A stretch of 64,000 bases of DNA, taken from NCBI RefSeq assembly GCF_002968015.1, contig NZ_PUIP01000012.1, positions 62,001-126,000 of the forward strand. Direction: 5' to 3'. The DNA comes from Massilia phosphatilytica. Its GTDB lineage: Bacteria > Pseudomonadota > Gammaproteobacteria > Burkholderiales > Burkholderiaceae_D. A model generated the notes under the pieces. That model was not told the DNA's origin. It did no database searches and worked only from the letters and a program-made list of their open reading frames with translations. Positions 24,287 through 32,746 of the stretch are shown one piece after another. Position 1 is the first letter of the stretch, and each line of letters opens with the position of its first letter. The translations under genes were made by a program, and so were the position numbers.

Positions 24287-25666
24287 TTAAATGGCCTTCG
24301 CCAGTTGCGCCGCCAGGCCGGTGTAATTCGCCGGCGTCATCGCCAGCAGCAGGTCCTTGGCATCCTGCGGAATCGCCAGCTTGCCGATGAATTCCTGCAG
24401 CGCGTCGCGGGTGATGCCCTTGCCGCGCGTGAGTTCCTTCAGCTGCTCGTACGGGTTCTCGATGCCGAAGCGGCGCATCACGGTCTGCACCGGCTCGGCC
24501 AGCACTTCCCAGTTCGCGTCCAGGTCCTGCTCCAGGCGTGCCGGGTTCACTTCCAGCTTGTTCAGGCCGCGCAGGCAGCTGTCGTACGCGAGCAGCGCAT
24601 AGCCGAAGCCGACGCCGATGTTGCGCAGGACCGTGGAGTCGGTCAGGTCGCGCTGCATGCGCGAGACCGGCAGTTTATCCGCCATATGGCGCAGCATCGC
24701 GTTGGCCAGGCCCAGGTTGCCTTCCGAGTTCTCGAAGTCGATCGGGTTCACCTTGTGCGGCATCGTCGACGAACCGATCTCGCCGGCCTTCAGCTTCTGC
24801 TTGAAGTAGCCGAGCGACACATAGGTCCAGATGTCGCGGTTCAGGTCGAGCAGGATCGTGTTGGTGCGCGAGATCGCGTCGAACAGCTCGGCCATGTAGT
24901 CGTGCGGCTCGATCTGGATGGTGTACGGGTTGAACGTCAGGCCCAGGCGCTGTTCGATGACGTTCTTCGAGAATGCCGGCCAGTCGAAGCCCGGGTACGC
25001 GGACAGGTGCGCGTTGTAGTTGCCGACGGCGCCGTTCATCTTGCCGAGGATTTCCACATCGGCGATGCGTTTCACCGCGCGCTGCAGGCGGGCGACGACG
25101 TTCGCGAATTCCTTGCCGAGCGTGGTCGGGCTGGCGGTCTGGCCGTGCGTGCGCGACAGCATCGGCAGGTCGGCGTTCGTGTGCGCGATCTCGGTCAGCT
25201 TGGCGATGACTGCCTGCAGCGACGGCAGCAGCACGCCGTCGCGGGCCGCCTTCAGCATCATGCCGTGCGACGTATTGTTGATGTCTTCCGACGTGCACGC
25301 GAAGTGGATGAATTCGGAAGCGGCGACCAGTTCCGGCACGTCCTTCACTTGTTCCTTCAGCCAGTACTCGACGGCCTTCACGTCGTGGTTGGTGACGGCT
25401 TCGATTTCCTTGATGCGGGCGGCGTCCGCCTCGGAGAAGTCGGCGGCCAGCTTGTCGAGCAGGGCGCTCGCGTCGGCGGAGAACGGTTTCAGTTCGGCGA
25501 AGCCGGCCTGCGACAGCGCCTGCAGCCAGGCGATCTCCACTTTCACGCGGTGGTGCATGAAGCCGGCTTCCGACAGGATCGGACGCAGCTTGTCGGTCTT
25601 GGCGGCGTAGCGGCCGTCCAGCGGGGACAGGGCCGACAGGGTCGAGGAGGATGCGGTAGAGGTCAT
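24287..25666 (-). CDS. purB: Adenylosuccinate lyase
   Basis: The 459-residue protein matches PurB along its length. It has SPLDGRYAAKTDKLRPILSE, the histidine motif SRTHGQTASPTTLGKE, and the fumarase/lyase signature GSSTMPHKVNPIDFENSEGN with its catalytic serine loop. PurB splits SAICAR and adenylosuccinate to fumarate plus AICAR or AMP in purine synthesis. The ATG at 25666 aligns with known starts. The bases just upstream are pyrimidine-rich and no clear Shine-Dalgarno is seen; an in-frame ATG at 25708 would add 14 residues. Confidence 0.96.
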   Translation of the reverse strand: MTSTASSSTLSALSPLDGRYAAKTDKLRPILSEAGFMHHRVKVEIAWLQALSQAGFAELKPFSADASALLDKLAADFSEADAARIKEIEAVTNHDVKAVEYWLKEQVKDVPELVAASEFIHFACTSEDINNTSHGMMLKAARDGVLLPSLQAVIAKLTEIAHTNADLPMLSRTHGQTASPTTLGKEFANVVARLQRAVKRIADVEILGKMNGAVGNYNAHLSAYPGFDWPAFSKNVIEQRLGLTFNPYTIQIEPHDYMAELFDAISRTNTILLDLNRDIWTYVSLGYFKQKLKAGEIGSSTMPHKVNPIDFENSEGNLGLANAMLRHMADKLPVSRMQRDLTDSTVLRNIGVGFGYALLAYDSCLRGLNKLEVNPARLEQDLDANWEVLAEPVQTVMRRFGIENPYEQLKELTRGKGITRDALQEFIGKLAIPQDAKDLLLAMTPANYTGLAAQLAKAI

Positions 25667-25794
25667 GGGAGGAGGGAGGCGGTGAGTGCAAAAACGAGAT
25701 TCTACCATCGGCAGGCTGGGGTCGGCCGCTTTGTCAAGTCTCATTTGGCCACCGTTGCATGCGGTTCCCCGGCGTTCGGCGGGCGATAGGCCGA

Positions 25795-25803
25795 TGCTAT
25801 ACT
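25795..25803 (+). promoter_or_regulatory. Extended -10 promoter of the GST-lacI pair
   Basis: TGCTATACT combines the TGn extension with a 5/6 match to TATAAT. It lies 29 nt before the GST ATG. No strong -35 is seen, which is common for extended -10 promoters. Confidence 0.5.
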
Positions 25804-25831
25804 GTCTGCCAATCCACATGACTGAGCATCT

Positions 25832-26440
25832 ATGAAACTCATCGGTTCCTTCACCAGTGCCTACGTGCGCAAGGCGCGTGTCGTCTTGGCAGAGAAAAAG
25901 CTCGACTATCAGTTCGAGCTGGAAAACGTCTGGGCGCCGGAAACGAAGATCGCTGCGTCGAACCCGCTGGGCAAGGTGCCGTGCCTCGTGATGGAAGACG
26001 GCAGCACGATGTACGACTCGCGCGTGATCGCGGAATACCTCGACACGCTGACGCCCGTGTGCAAGCTGCTCCCCGCGAACAGCCGCGACCGCGCCAACGT
26101 CAAGGTGTGGGAAGCGCTCGCGGACGGCGTGCTGGACGCGGCCGTGCTGGCTTTCCTGGAACGCACGTGGCGCCCGGGCGAGCAGCAGAGCCAGGCCTGG
26201 TTCGACCGCCAGATGGGCAAGGTCCATGGCGGCCTCGCCGTGATGTCCGAGAACCTGGGCGAGCAGCCGTTCTGCATGGGGATCCACTACACGCTGGCCG
26301 ACGTCGCCGTCGGCTGCACGCTCGGCTGGCTGTCGTTCCGCTTCCCGGACATCGACTGGCGCGGCACGTACCCGAACCTGGCGCGCCTGTTCGACAAGCT
26401 GTCGGAACGGCCGTCGTTCAAGGACACGGTCCCGCACTGA
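25832..26440 (+). CDS. Glutathione S-transferase family protein
   Basis: The 202-residue cytoplasmic protein has a GST N-terminal thioredoxin fold (MKLIGSFTSAYVRKARVVLAEK, with Ser/Tyr candidates for thiol activation). The cis-proline segment is GKVPCLVMEDGSTMYDSRVI, with the glutathione-binding Asp-Ser, and an all-helical C-terminal half follows. It is closest in pattern to YibF-type GSTs. The gene ends 8 nt before the LacI-type regulator ATG, so the two may be co-transcribed. Its substrate cannot be inferred, and a link to sugar use is not evident. Confidence 0.85.
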   Translation: MKLIGSFTSAYVRKARVVLAEKKLDYQFELENVWAPETKIAASNPLGKVPCLVMEDGSTMYDSRVIAEYLDTLTPVCKLLPANSRDRANVKVWEALADGVLDAAVLAFLERTWRPGEQQSQAWFDRQMGKVHGGLAVMSENLGEQPFCMGIHYTLADVAVGCTLGWLSFRFPDIDWRGTYPNLARLFDKLSERPSFKDTVPH

Positions 26441-26448
26441 CGCGGCCA

Positions 26449-27462
26449 ATGACGACGACCTCCCGGCGATTGCAAATGGCCGACATCGCACGCCTGGCGG
26501 GCGTGTCGACGTCGACCGTCTCGCGCGCGCTCAGCCACAGCCCCCTCGTCAACCAGGAAACGCGCGACCGCATCCTCGACCTCGCGCGCTCGCTGAACTA
26601 CACGATCAACATCGGCGCGCAAAACCTGCGGCTGCAGCAGAACCGCACGGTGGCCGTCGTGATCCCGATCGAGCAGGCCACGCGCCAGCAGTTGTCCGAC
26701 CCATTCTTCCTGTCGATGCTGGGCAGCCTCGCGGACGCGCTCAGCGACCAGGGCTTCGACATCCTCGTCTCGCGCGTCGATGCCGACCAGGTCGACGCGG
26801 CCGCCGCGCCGTTCGACGGCGGGCGTGCCATCGGCGTGATCCTGATCGGCCAGGGCCGCCATCACGATGAACTCAACAAGATGGCTGCGCGCGGCGTGCC
26901 GTTCGTCGTCTGGGGCGCGCAACTGCCGCAGCAGTTGTACACGACGGTCGGCGGCGACAACGTCACGGGCGGCCGTCTCGCGACGGAACGCCTGCTGGCA
27001 CAGGGCCGGCGCCGCATCGCCTTCTTCGGCGACACGAGCCTGCCCGAAGTCGAACAGCGCCACCGCGGGTACGTGGAAGCGCTGGCCGCGCACGGCCTGT
27101 CGCCCGATCCGCAGCTGCACGTGGCCTCGTCGTTCCTGCCCGAGAGCGGCGGCCAGGCCGTGGCGGAACTGGCGCGGCGCGGCGTCGCGTATGACGGCCT
27201 GTTCGCCAGCAGCGACCTGCTCGCGATGAAATCCATCCACGCCATGCGCGAGCAGGGCAGGATCGTTCCGGACGACGTGGCCGTCGTCGGCTACGACGAC
27301 ATCGAATTGTCCAGTTACTTCCATCCGCCGCTCACCACCGTCGCCCAGCCGCGCGACGTGGCCGCGCGCGCGCTCGTCGATGCACTGCTCGTCCTCGTCG
27401 ACGGCCGCAGCGCACCCTCCGTCCAGCTTCCTACCGAACTGATCGTCCGCGGCAGCGCCTGA
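26449..27462 (+). CDS. LacI-family repressor of the sucrose-type locus
   Basis: The 337-residue protein has a LacI helix-turn-helix (MADIARLAGVSTSTVSRAL, about residues 10-28) and the hinge region. A periplasmic-binding-protein-like sensor follows, ending in the usual DDVAVVGYDDIELSSYFHPP and LTTVAQP. It precedes the TonB receptor, GH13 enzyme, fructokinase and transporter genes. The gap right after it holds TTTGCAAACGTTTGCAAA, a typical LacI-family operator with a central CG. So it probably represses this locus until a sugar binds. A start at 26476 (MADIAR) is also possible. Its role matches SuxR of Xanthomonas by context only. Confidence 0.9.
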   Translation: MTTTSRRLQMADIARLAGVSTSTVSRALSHSPLVNQETRDRILDLARSLNYTINIGAQNLRLQQNRTVAVVIPIEQATRQQLSDPFFLSMLGSLADALSDQGFDILVSRVDADQVDAAAAPFDGGRAIGVILIGQGRHHDELNKMAARGVPFVVWGAQLPQQLYTTVGGDNVTGGRLATERLLAQGRRRIAFFGDTSLPEVEQRHRGYVEALAAHGLSPDPQLHVASSFLPESGGQAVAELARRGVAYDGLFASSDLLAMKSIHAMREQGRIVPDDVAVVGYDDIELSSYFHPPLTTVAQPRDVAARALVDALLVLVDGRSAPSVQLPTELIVRGSA

Positions 27463-27507
27463 CCGGGCGTTGTCCCGGCACGCCGCCCAGCCCGCGTTGA
27501 GCGATGA

Positions 27508-27525
27508 TTTGCAAACGTTTGCAAA
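27508..27525 (+). promoter_or_regulatory. LacI-family operator 1 (perfect palindrome)
   Basis: TTTGCAAACGTTTGCAAA is an 18-bp perfect palindrome with the central CG of LacI-family operators. It lies 45 bp after the lacI-type stop and 178 bp before the receptor start. Confidence 0.85.
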
Positions 27526-27586
27526 ATACGCGATTGGCTACCCCTCGTCGCCGTTAATCGAGCCTGCTTGGGCGGTTGCGGCGTTT

Positions 27587-27613
27587 TTGCAACGTTATTG
27601 CAATCGTTTGCAA
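27587..27613 (+). promoter_or_regulatory. LacI-family operators 2 and 3 (overlapping)
   Basis: Three TTGCAA half-sites occur here. The pair at 27598-27613 (TTGCAATCGTTTGCAA) is a near-perfect copy of operator 1. A further half-site upstream makes TTGCAACGTTATTGCAA at 27587-27603, sharing its right half. They lie about 75 bp from operator 1, a distance compatible with DNA looping by a tetramer or with two promoters. Confidence 0.75.
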
Positions 27614-27685
27614 TTTTCCAAAAATCGCGAAATAATGGCCACGTGCCTGACAAGGTGCCAACAAATCGAATACAACGGAGGAGAC

Positions 27686-29968
27686 ATGGAGGTTCGCATG
27701 AAGCACACGGCGCGTGCCGTGGCGCTGGCTTTGCTGCACCTGGGTGCGGCGTCCGCACAGGAAGCCGCCGCGCCGGCGGCGCAATCGACCGATGGCCTGA
27801 AGATGGAACGCATCGTCGTCACCGGCACGCCGATCGGTTCGAGCAAGATGAAGTCGAGCGTCTCGGTCAGCACGCTGGAAGCGGACGCCATCCAGAACCT
27901 CGCGCCGACGAGCGCCGCCGAAGTCCTGCGCGCGATCCCCGGCGTGCGCTCGGAATCGTCCGGCGGCGAAGGCAATGCCAACATCACCGTGCGCGGCGTG
28001 CCCATCTCCGCTGGCGGCGCGCGCTACGTGCAGATGCAGGAAGACGGCCTGCCGGTGCTGCAGTTCGGCGACTTCAACTTCATCACGCCCGACAGCTACA
28101 TCAAGATCGACGGCACCCTCGACCACGTGGAAGCCGTGCGCGGCGGCTCGGCCTCGACCCTCGCCACCAACTCGCCCGGCGGCATCATCAACTTCATCTC
28201 CAAGGACGGTGCGCAGCAGGGCGGCAGCATCGGCCTGACGCGCGGCCTCGATTACGACACCACGCGCGTCGACTTCGACTACGGCGCGCCGGTCTCCGAG
28301 CACGACCGGTTCTTCGTCGGCGGCTTCTACCGCCGCGGCGAAGGCATCCGCAACGCGGCCGGCAAGGACGAGCGCGGCGGCCAGCTGCGCGCGAACTTCA
28401 CGCACGACTTCGACGGCGGCTACGTGCGCGTCTCGCTGAAGCACCTCGACGACCAGAGCCCGACGGCGCTGCCCGTGCCGGTCCTCGTCAATAACGGCCA
28501 CATCTCGGAAATCGCCGGAATCGACCCGCGCTACGCGTCGTTCTATTCGCCATACTGGGTGCAGGACGTCTCGCTCACCAAGGGCAACGGCCACGTTGCG
28601 AGCGACGTCAACGACGGCCTGTCCGTGAAGAGCAATGCCATCGGCCTGGAAGGCTCGTACGACCTGGGCAACGGCTGGACCGTGACGGACAAGTTCCGCA
28701 AGGCGTCCAACAGCGGCCGCTTCGTGGGCGTCTTCCCGGCCGACAGCGGCACGGTGGGCAGCTATACGTTCGCGACGGGTCCTGACGCCGGCAAGGCGTA
28801 CAACGGCCGCGCGTTCAACGCCGTCGTCTTCAACACGTCGATCGACGACGCGGGCAACACGCTGAACGACGCGCGCCTGACCAAGACTTTCAAGATCGAC
28901 GGCGCGAAGCTGAACGTGACGGCGGGCTGGTACTCGTCGCTGCAGAAGCTGGGCCTGACGTGGAACTTCAACCAGTACCTGATGCAGGCGACCGGCGACA
29001 ACCCCGCACTGTTGAAGACCGCCAGCACGACGCCGGGCTACGTGGGACCGGCATTCGGTGGCTGCTGCTCGCGCGCCGTCGACGTCGAATATCGCACCAA
29101 CTCGCCGTACGCGAACATCGGCTGGGAGCAGGGCACCGTCAACGTCGACGCCAGCGTGCGCCGCGACCGCCAGCACGCCGGCGGCAGCGCCAACATCGCC
29201 ACCAATGCCGCCAGCTACCTGCCGGGCACCGTGCAGCACGTCGACTACGACATCGGCCACACGTCGTATTCCGTGGGCGGCAACTGGCGAGTCACGCCGG
29301 CGCTGGCGCTGTTTGCCCGCACGAGCGAAGGCGTCGCGTTCAACGCCGACCGCATCCTGTTCGGCACCCCGCTGGACGGCAGCGCGCCGGTCAGCATCAA
29401 CACCGTCAAGCAACTGGAAGGCGGCGTGAAATGGCGCAGCGGCGCACTGTCCACGTTCCTCACGCTGTTCCATGCCAAGACCCGCGAGAGCAACTACGAA
29501 GCGACGACCCAGCTGTCGACCGCGAACAGCTACGACGCGAAGGGCGCCGAACTGGAAGCGGCCTATCGCGTGGGCGACTTCCGCGTCACGGGCGGCCTCA
29601 CGCTGACCAACGCGAAGATCACGGCGACGGCACCGGGCGGTGAAGCGACCATCGGCCACACGCCGCGCCGCCAGGCGCACGCCGTGTACCAGCTCGCGCC
29701 GAGCTACGACCTGGGCCCGGCCAGCTTCGGCCTGACCGTTGTCGGCACCGGTAAAAGCTGGGGCGACGACGCCAGCACGCTCGTCCTGCCCGGCTACACT
29801 GTCGTGCATGCGTTCCTGAACTACCAGTTGACGCCGAAGGTGCAGTTGTCCCTAAACGCCAACAACCTGTTCAACCGCATCGGCTACACCGAGATCGAAG
29901 GCGACGGCCACGCCGCCCGCTCGATCACGGGCCGCGCCGTGAAGGCCAGCGTCAAGTACGCGTTCTGA
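27686..29968 (+). CDS. TonB-dependent receptor, probably for sucrose or related oligosaccharide
   Basis: The product of about 760 residues has a signal peptide (MKHTARAVALALLHLGAASAQ) and a TonB box near MERIVVTGTP. The plug runs LRAIPGVRSESSGGEGNANI to VEAVRGGSASTLATNSPGGI, and the 22-strand barrel ends in VKASVKYAF with the outer-membrane C-terminal Phe. It sits under LacI-type operators and heads a sugar operon (GH13, fructokinase, MFS), as SuxB does in Xanthomonas. So outer-membrane uptake of sucrose is a reasonable inference. GGAGG sites precede both the ATG at 27686 and that at 27698, so either may be used. Confidence 0.88.
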   Translation: MEVRMKHTARAVALALLHLGAASAQEAAAPAAQSTDGLKMERIVVTGTPIGSSKMKSSVSVSTLEADAIQNLAPTSAAEVLRAIPGVRSESSGGEGNANITVRGVPISAGGARYVQMQEDGLPVLQFGDFNFITPDSYIKIDGTLDHVEAVRGGSASTLATNSPGGIINFISKDGAQQGGSIGLTRGLDYDTTRVDFDYGAPVSEHDRFFVGGFYRRGEGIRNAAGKDERGGQLRANFTHDFDGGYVRVSLKHLDDQSPTALPVPVLVNNGHISEIAGIDPRYASFYSPYWVQDVSLTKGNGHVASDVNDGLSVKSNAIGLEGSYDLGNGWTVTDKFRKASNSGRFVGVFPADSGTVGSYTFATGPDAGKAYNGRAFNAVVFNTSIDDAGNTLNDARLTKTFKIDGAKLNVTAGWYSSLQKLGLTWNFNQYLMQATGDNPALLKTASTTPGYVGPAFGGCCSRAVDVEYRTNSPYANIGWEQGTVNVDASVRRDRQHAGGSANIATNAASYLPGTVQHVDYDIGHTSYSVGGNWRVTPALALFARTSEGVAFNADRILFGTPLDGSAPVSINTVKQLEGGVKWRSGALSTFLTLFHAKTRESNYEATTQLSTANSYDAKGAELEAAYRVGDFRVTGGLTLTNAKITATAPGGEATIGHTPRRQAHAVYQLAPSYDLGPASFGLTVVGTGKSWGDDASTLVLPGYTVVHAFLNYQLTPKVQLSLNANNLFNRIGYTEIEGDGHAARSITGRAVKASVKYAF

Positions 29969-29984
29969 CGCATTGGCAACCCTG

Positions 29985-30004
29985 GGCCGGCTTCGACGCC
30001 GGCC
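29985..30004 (+). terminator. Hairpin between receptor and GH13 gene
   Basis: A 7-bp GGCCGGC/GCCGGCC stem with a 6-nt loop is followed by TTTCATTTTC. It may partly end transcription after the highly expressed receptor or protect the receptor mRNA 3' end. Confidence 0.55.
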
Positions 30005-30029
30005 TTTCATTTTCGATTCCCTGAGATTC

Positions 30030-31793
30030 ATGACGACGATGTCCCATTCCCTGCGCCGCCTGCTCGACGCGCTGCCGGCCGGCCGCCACGCGGACGCGCA
30101 GCGCCGTTTCGTGCGCCACGAGGCCGTGCTTTCCGACCGCCTGCACCGCCTGTACGGCCATCTGCCCGGCCACGCCGCCTGGTTCGACAACCTGATGGCC
30201 GGGATCGGGCGCCTGATGGCTGCGCGCCCGGCCGCGCTGCAGGCGCTCGACGCCGCCCGCGAGGACGATCCTCGCTGGTTCTGCGCACCGACGATGCTCG
30301 GCTACAGCGCGTACGTCGATCAGTTCGGGGGCGACCTGCGCGGCGTGAAGGAACGTATCCCGCACCTGCGCGACCTGGGCGTCACGTATTTGCACCTGCT
30401 GCCGTTCCTGCGCCCGCGCGCGGGCGAGAGCGACGGCGGGTTTGCCGTCGCCAGCTTCGACGAAGTGGACCCGCGCTTCGGCACGATGGCCGACCTGGAA
30501 GACCTGACGGCGGCGCTGCGCGAAGCGGGCATCAGCCTGTGCTCGGACCTGATCCTGAACCACGTGGCCGACGACCATCCGTGGGCGCAGGGCGCCCTGA
30601 CCGGCGACGCCGCCATGCGCGCCTTCTTCCACGTGCTGGACGAGGACGAGGCGCAAGCCTACGAACGCACGCTGGGCCAGGTGTTCCCGCAGGCGGCACC
30701 CGGCAATTTCACGCACGTCGATGCGATGGGCGGCTGGGTGTGGACGACGTTCTATCCGTTCCAGTGGGACCTGAACTATGCCAACCCGGCCGTGTTCGAC
30801 GCCGTGGCGGCGGCGTTGCTGCGCCTCGCGAACCGCGGCATCGACGTGTTCCGCCTGGACTCCACCGCATTCCTGTGGAAACGCCTCGGCACGGACTGCA
30901 TGAACCAGCCGGAAGCGCATCTTCTGCTGCAGGCGCTGCGCGCCATCGTCGACATCGCCGCGCCGGGCGTGCTGCTGAAGGCCGAGGCGATCGTGCCGAC
31001 GCGCGAACTGCCCGCCTACTTCGGCGACACCAAAGCGCCCGAATGCCACCTCGCCTACCACAGCACCTTGATGACGGCCGGCTGGGCCGCGCTGGCCGAG
31101 GAAGACGCGGGCCTCGTGCGCGCCGTCGCCGCCGCCACGCCGCCGTTGCCATCCGGCGCAAGCTGGCTGACCTATGTGCGCTGCCACGACGACATCGGCT
31201 GGAAGCATTTGCTGGCCGAGGCGGGGAATCTCGACCGCCTGGCCGCCGTCGCGCGCTTCTACAACGACGGGCCGGGCATTGGTTTCCAGGGCGGCCTTGC
31301 CACCAACGGCACGGCCGCGGCCCTCTCCGGCGCCGACGGATCCGAGGAGGGCTTGCGGCGCCTGCTGCTCGTGCACGGCCTCGCACTGTGCTTCGGCGGC
31401 CTGCCCGTGCTGTACATGGGCGACGAGCTGGCGATGGCCAACGACGACAGTTATCTCGCCGACCCGGCGAAGGCACACGACAGCCGCTGGATCCAGCGCG
31501 CGCCGTTCGACGCAGCGCGTTACGCGCAGCGTGACGATGACACGACGCCAGCCGGCCGCGCGTACGCGGGCCTGCGCCGCCTGATCCGCCAGCGCCGCGC
31601 GACGCCGGATCTCGCGGCCGGCATGCCGTGCACGGTGCTGGCGGCGGGCGATCCGGCCCTGCTGGCGCTGGCGCGCGGCGAGCGCTTCCTGGGTCTCTTC
31701 AACTTTTCCGGCCGCGTGCTCGACGTCGACCTGGCCGCGTACGGCCGCACCGGCACGGTGACGCTGGCCCCGTGGGACCAGGCGTGGCTATGA
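30030..31793 (+). CDS. GH13 amylosucrase/sucrose hydrolase-like enzyme
   Basis: The 587-residue cytoplasmic protein matches the amylosucrase subfamily (GH13_4). It has an N-terminal helical domain, MLGYSAYVDQFGG, the nucleophile aspartate in FRLDSTAFLWKRLG, the acid/base glutamate in LLKAEAIVPTREL and the third acid in VRCHDDIGW. Such enzymes split sucrose into fructose and either glucan or glucose. It is about 50 residues shorter than Neisseria amylosucrase, partly because the segment after HDDIGW is compact. The gene overlaps the fructokinase start by ATGA, so released fructose is likely phosphorylated at once. Polymerase versus hydrolase activity is open. Confidence 0.87.
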   Translation: MTTMSHSLRRLLDALPAGRHADAQRRFVRHEAVLSDRLHRLYGHLPGHAAWFDNLMAGIGRLMAARPAALQALDAAREDDPRWFCAPTMLGYSAYVDQFGGDLRGVKERIPHLRDLGVTYLHLLPFLRPRAGESDGGFAVASFDEVDPRFGTMADLEDLTAALREAGISLCSDLILNHVADDHPWAQGALTGDAAMRAFFHVLDEDEAQAYERTLGQVFPQAAPGNFTHVDAMGGWVWTTFYPFQWDLNYANPAVFDAVAAALLRLANRGIDVFRLDSTAFLWKRLGTDCMNQPEAHLLLQALRAIVDIAAPGVLLKAEAIVPTRELPAYFGDTKAPECHLAYHSTLMTAGWAALAEEDAGLVRAVAAATPPLPSGASWLTYVRCHDDIGWKHLLAEAGNLDRLAAVARFYNDGPGIGFQGGLATNGTAAALSGADGSEEGLRRLLLVHGLALCFGGLPVLYMGDELAMANDDSYLADPAKAHDSRWIQRAPFDAARYAQRDDDTTPAGRAYAGLRRLIRQRRATPDLAAGMPCTVLAAGDPALLALARGERFLGLFNFSGRVLDVDLAAYGRTGTVTLAPWDQAWL

Positions 31794-32746
31794 TGGGGAA
31801 CGACATGACACAACGTACACAAGGACCGGTAGCCGTGTTCGGCGAAGCGCTGGTCGACGACTTCGGCGACCGCCAGGTGATCGGCGGCGCGCCGTTCAAC
31901 GTGGCGCGCCACCTGGCCGCGCTGGGACGGGATGCCCTGATGCTGACCCGCGTGGGCCTGGACGAGAACGGCGCCCGTATGCGCGCGGAGTTCGAGCGCT
32001 TCGGCCTGCCGATGGCCGGCCTGCAGGTGGATGCGGCGCTGCCGACGGGCCGGGTGAGTGTGGAACGCCACGCCGATGGCGGCCACCGCTTCACGATCCT
32101 GCCCCACCAGGCTTATGATGCGATCGAGGCGGAGCCCGCCGTGGCAGCGCTGACCGCCGCCGCGCCCGCGACGCTGTATTTCGGCACGCTGGCCCAGCGC
32201 GAGGCGGCATCGCGCGACGCGCTGGGGCGCCTGCTGGCGGCGACGGATGCCTGCCGCTACCTGGACCTGAACGTGCGGGAAGGGCAGGTGACGGAGCGGT
32301 GCGTGTTCGCGTCGCTGCACGCGGCCGACATCGTCAAGGTCAACGAAGAGGAGTTGCAGGATTTGTTCGGCTGGTACACCCACATGCGACTCTCGACGGA
32401 CGACATGGCAAGCGCCGACGTGCGCCACGCGTGCGCGACCTTGCTGCGCGTGTTTAATCTCGCCGGCCTGATCGTGACCCTGGGACCGCGCGGCGCCGTC
32501 TGGTTCGGTGCCGACGGCGCATGCCACGCCACGCCGGCGCCGACAGCGCCCGTGCAGCTGGCCGACACGGTCGGCGCCGGCGACGCCTTTTCCGCCGTGT
32601 TCCTGCTGGGACGCGCGCGCGGCTGGCCGCTCGACGCCACGCTCGCTCGCGCCAACGAATTCGCCGGCGCCGTGTGCGGCATCGTCGGCGCCGTCCCGGA
32701 CGATCACGCGTTCTACCGTCCATTCATCGAACGCTGGGAGATATGA
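31790..32746 (+). CDS. PfkB-family fructokinase, copy 1
   Basis: The 318-residue protein is a ribokinase/PfkB sugar kinase. It shows the N-terminal IGGAPFNVARHLAALG and the C-terminal signature DTVGAGDAFSAVFLLGRA with the catalytic aspartate. It overlaps the GH13 gene by four bases (ATGA) and the transporter gene by four bases, so translation is coupled through the operon. Its expected role is ATP-dependent phosphorylation of fructose released from sucrose. A start at 31805 (MTQRTQG) has a better-placed GGGGA and is possible. It is a paralogue of the kinase after the transporter. Confidence 0.88.
   Translation: MMGNDMTQRTQGPVAVFGEALVDDFGDRQVIGGAPFNVARHLAALGRDALMLTRVGLDENGARMRAEFERFGLPMAGLQVDAALPTGRVSVERHADGGHRFTILPHQAYDAIEAEPAVAALTAAAPATLYFGTLAQREAASRDALGRLLAATDACRYLDLNVREGQVTERCVFASLHAADIVKVNEEELQDLFGWYTHMRLSTDDMASADVRHACATLLRVFNLAGLIVTLGPRGAVWFGADGACHATPAPTAPVQLADTVGAGDAFSAVFLLGRARGWPLDATLARANEFAGAVCGIVGAVPDDHAFYRPFIERWEI

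Noticed and set aside
27554..29809. 751-residue open frame on the minus strand opposite the TonB receptor
   Set aside because: Composition is shadow-like and the plus-strand receptor is clearly real.
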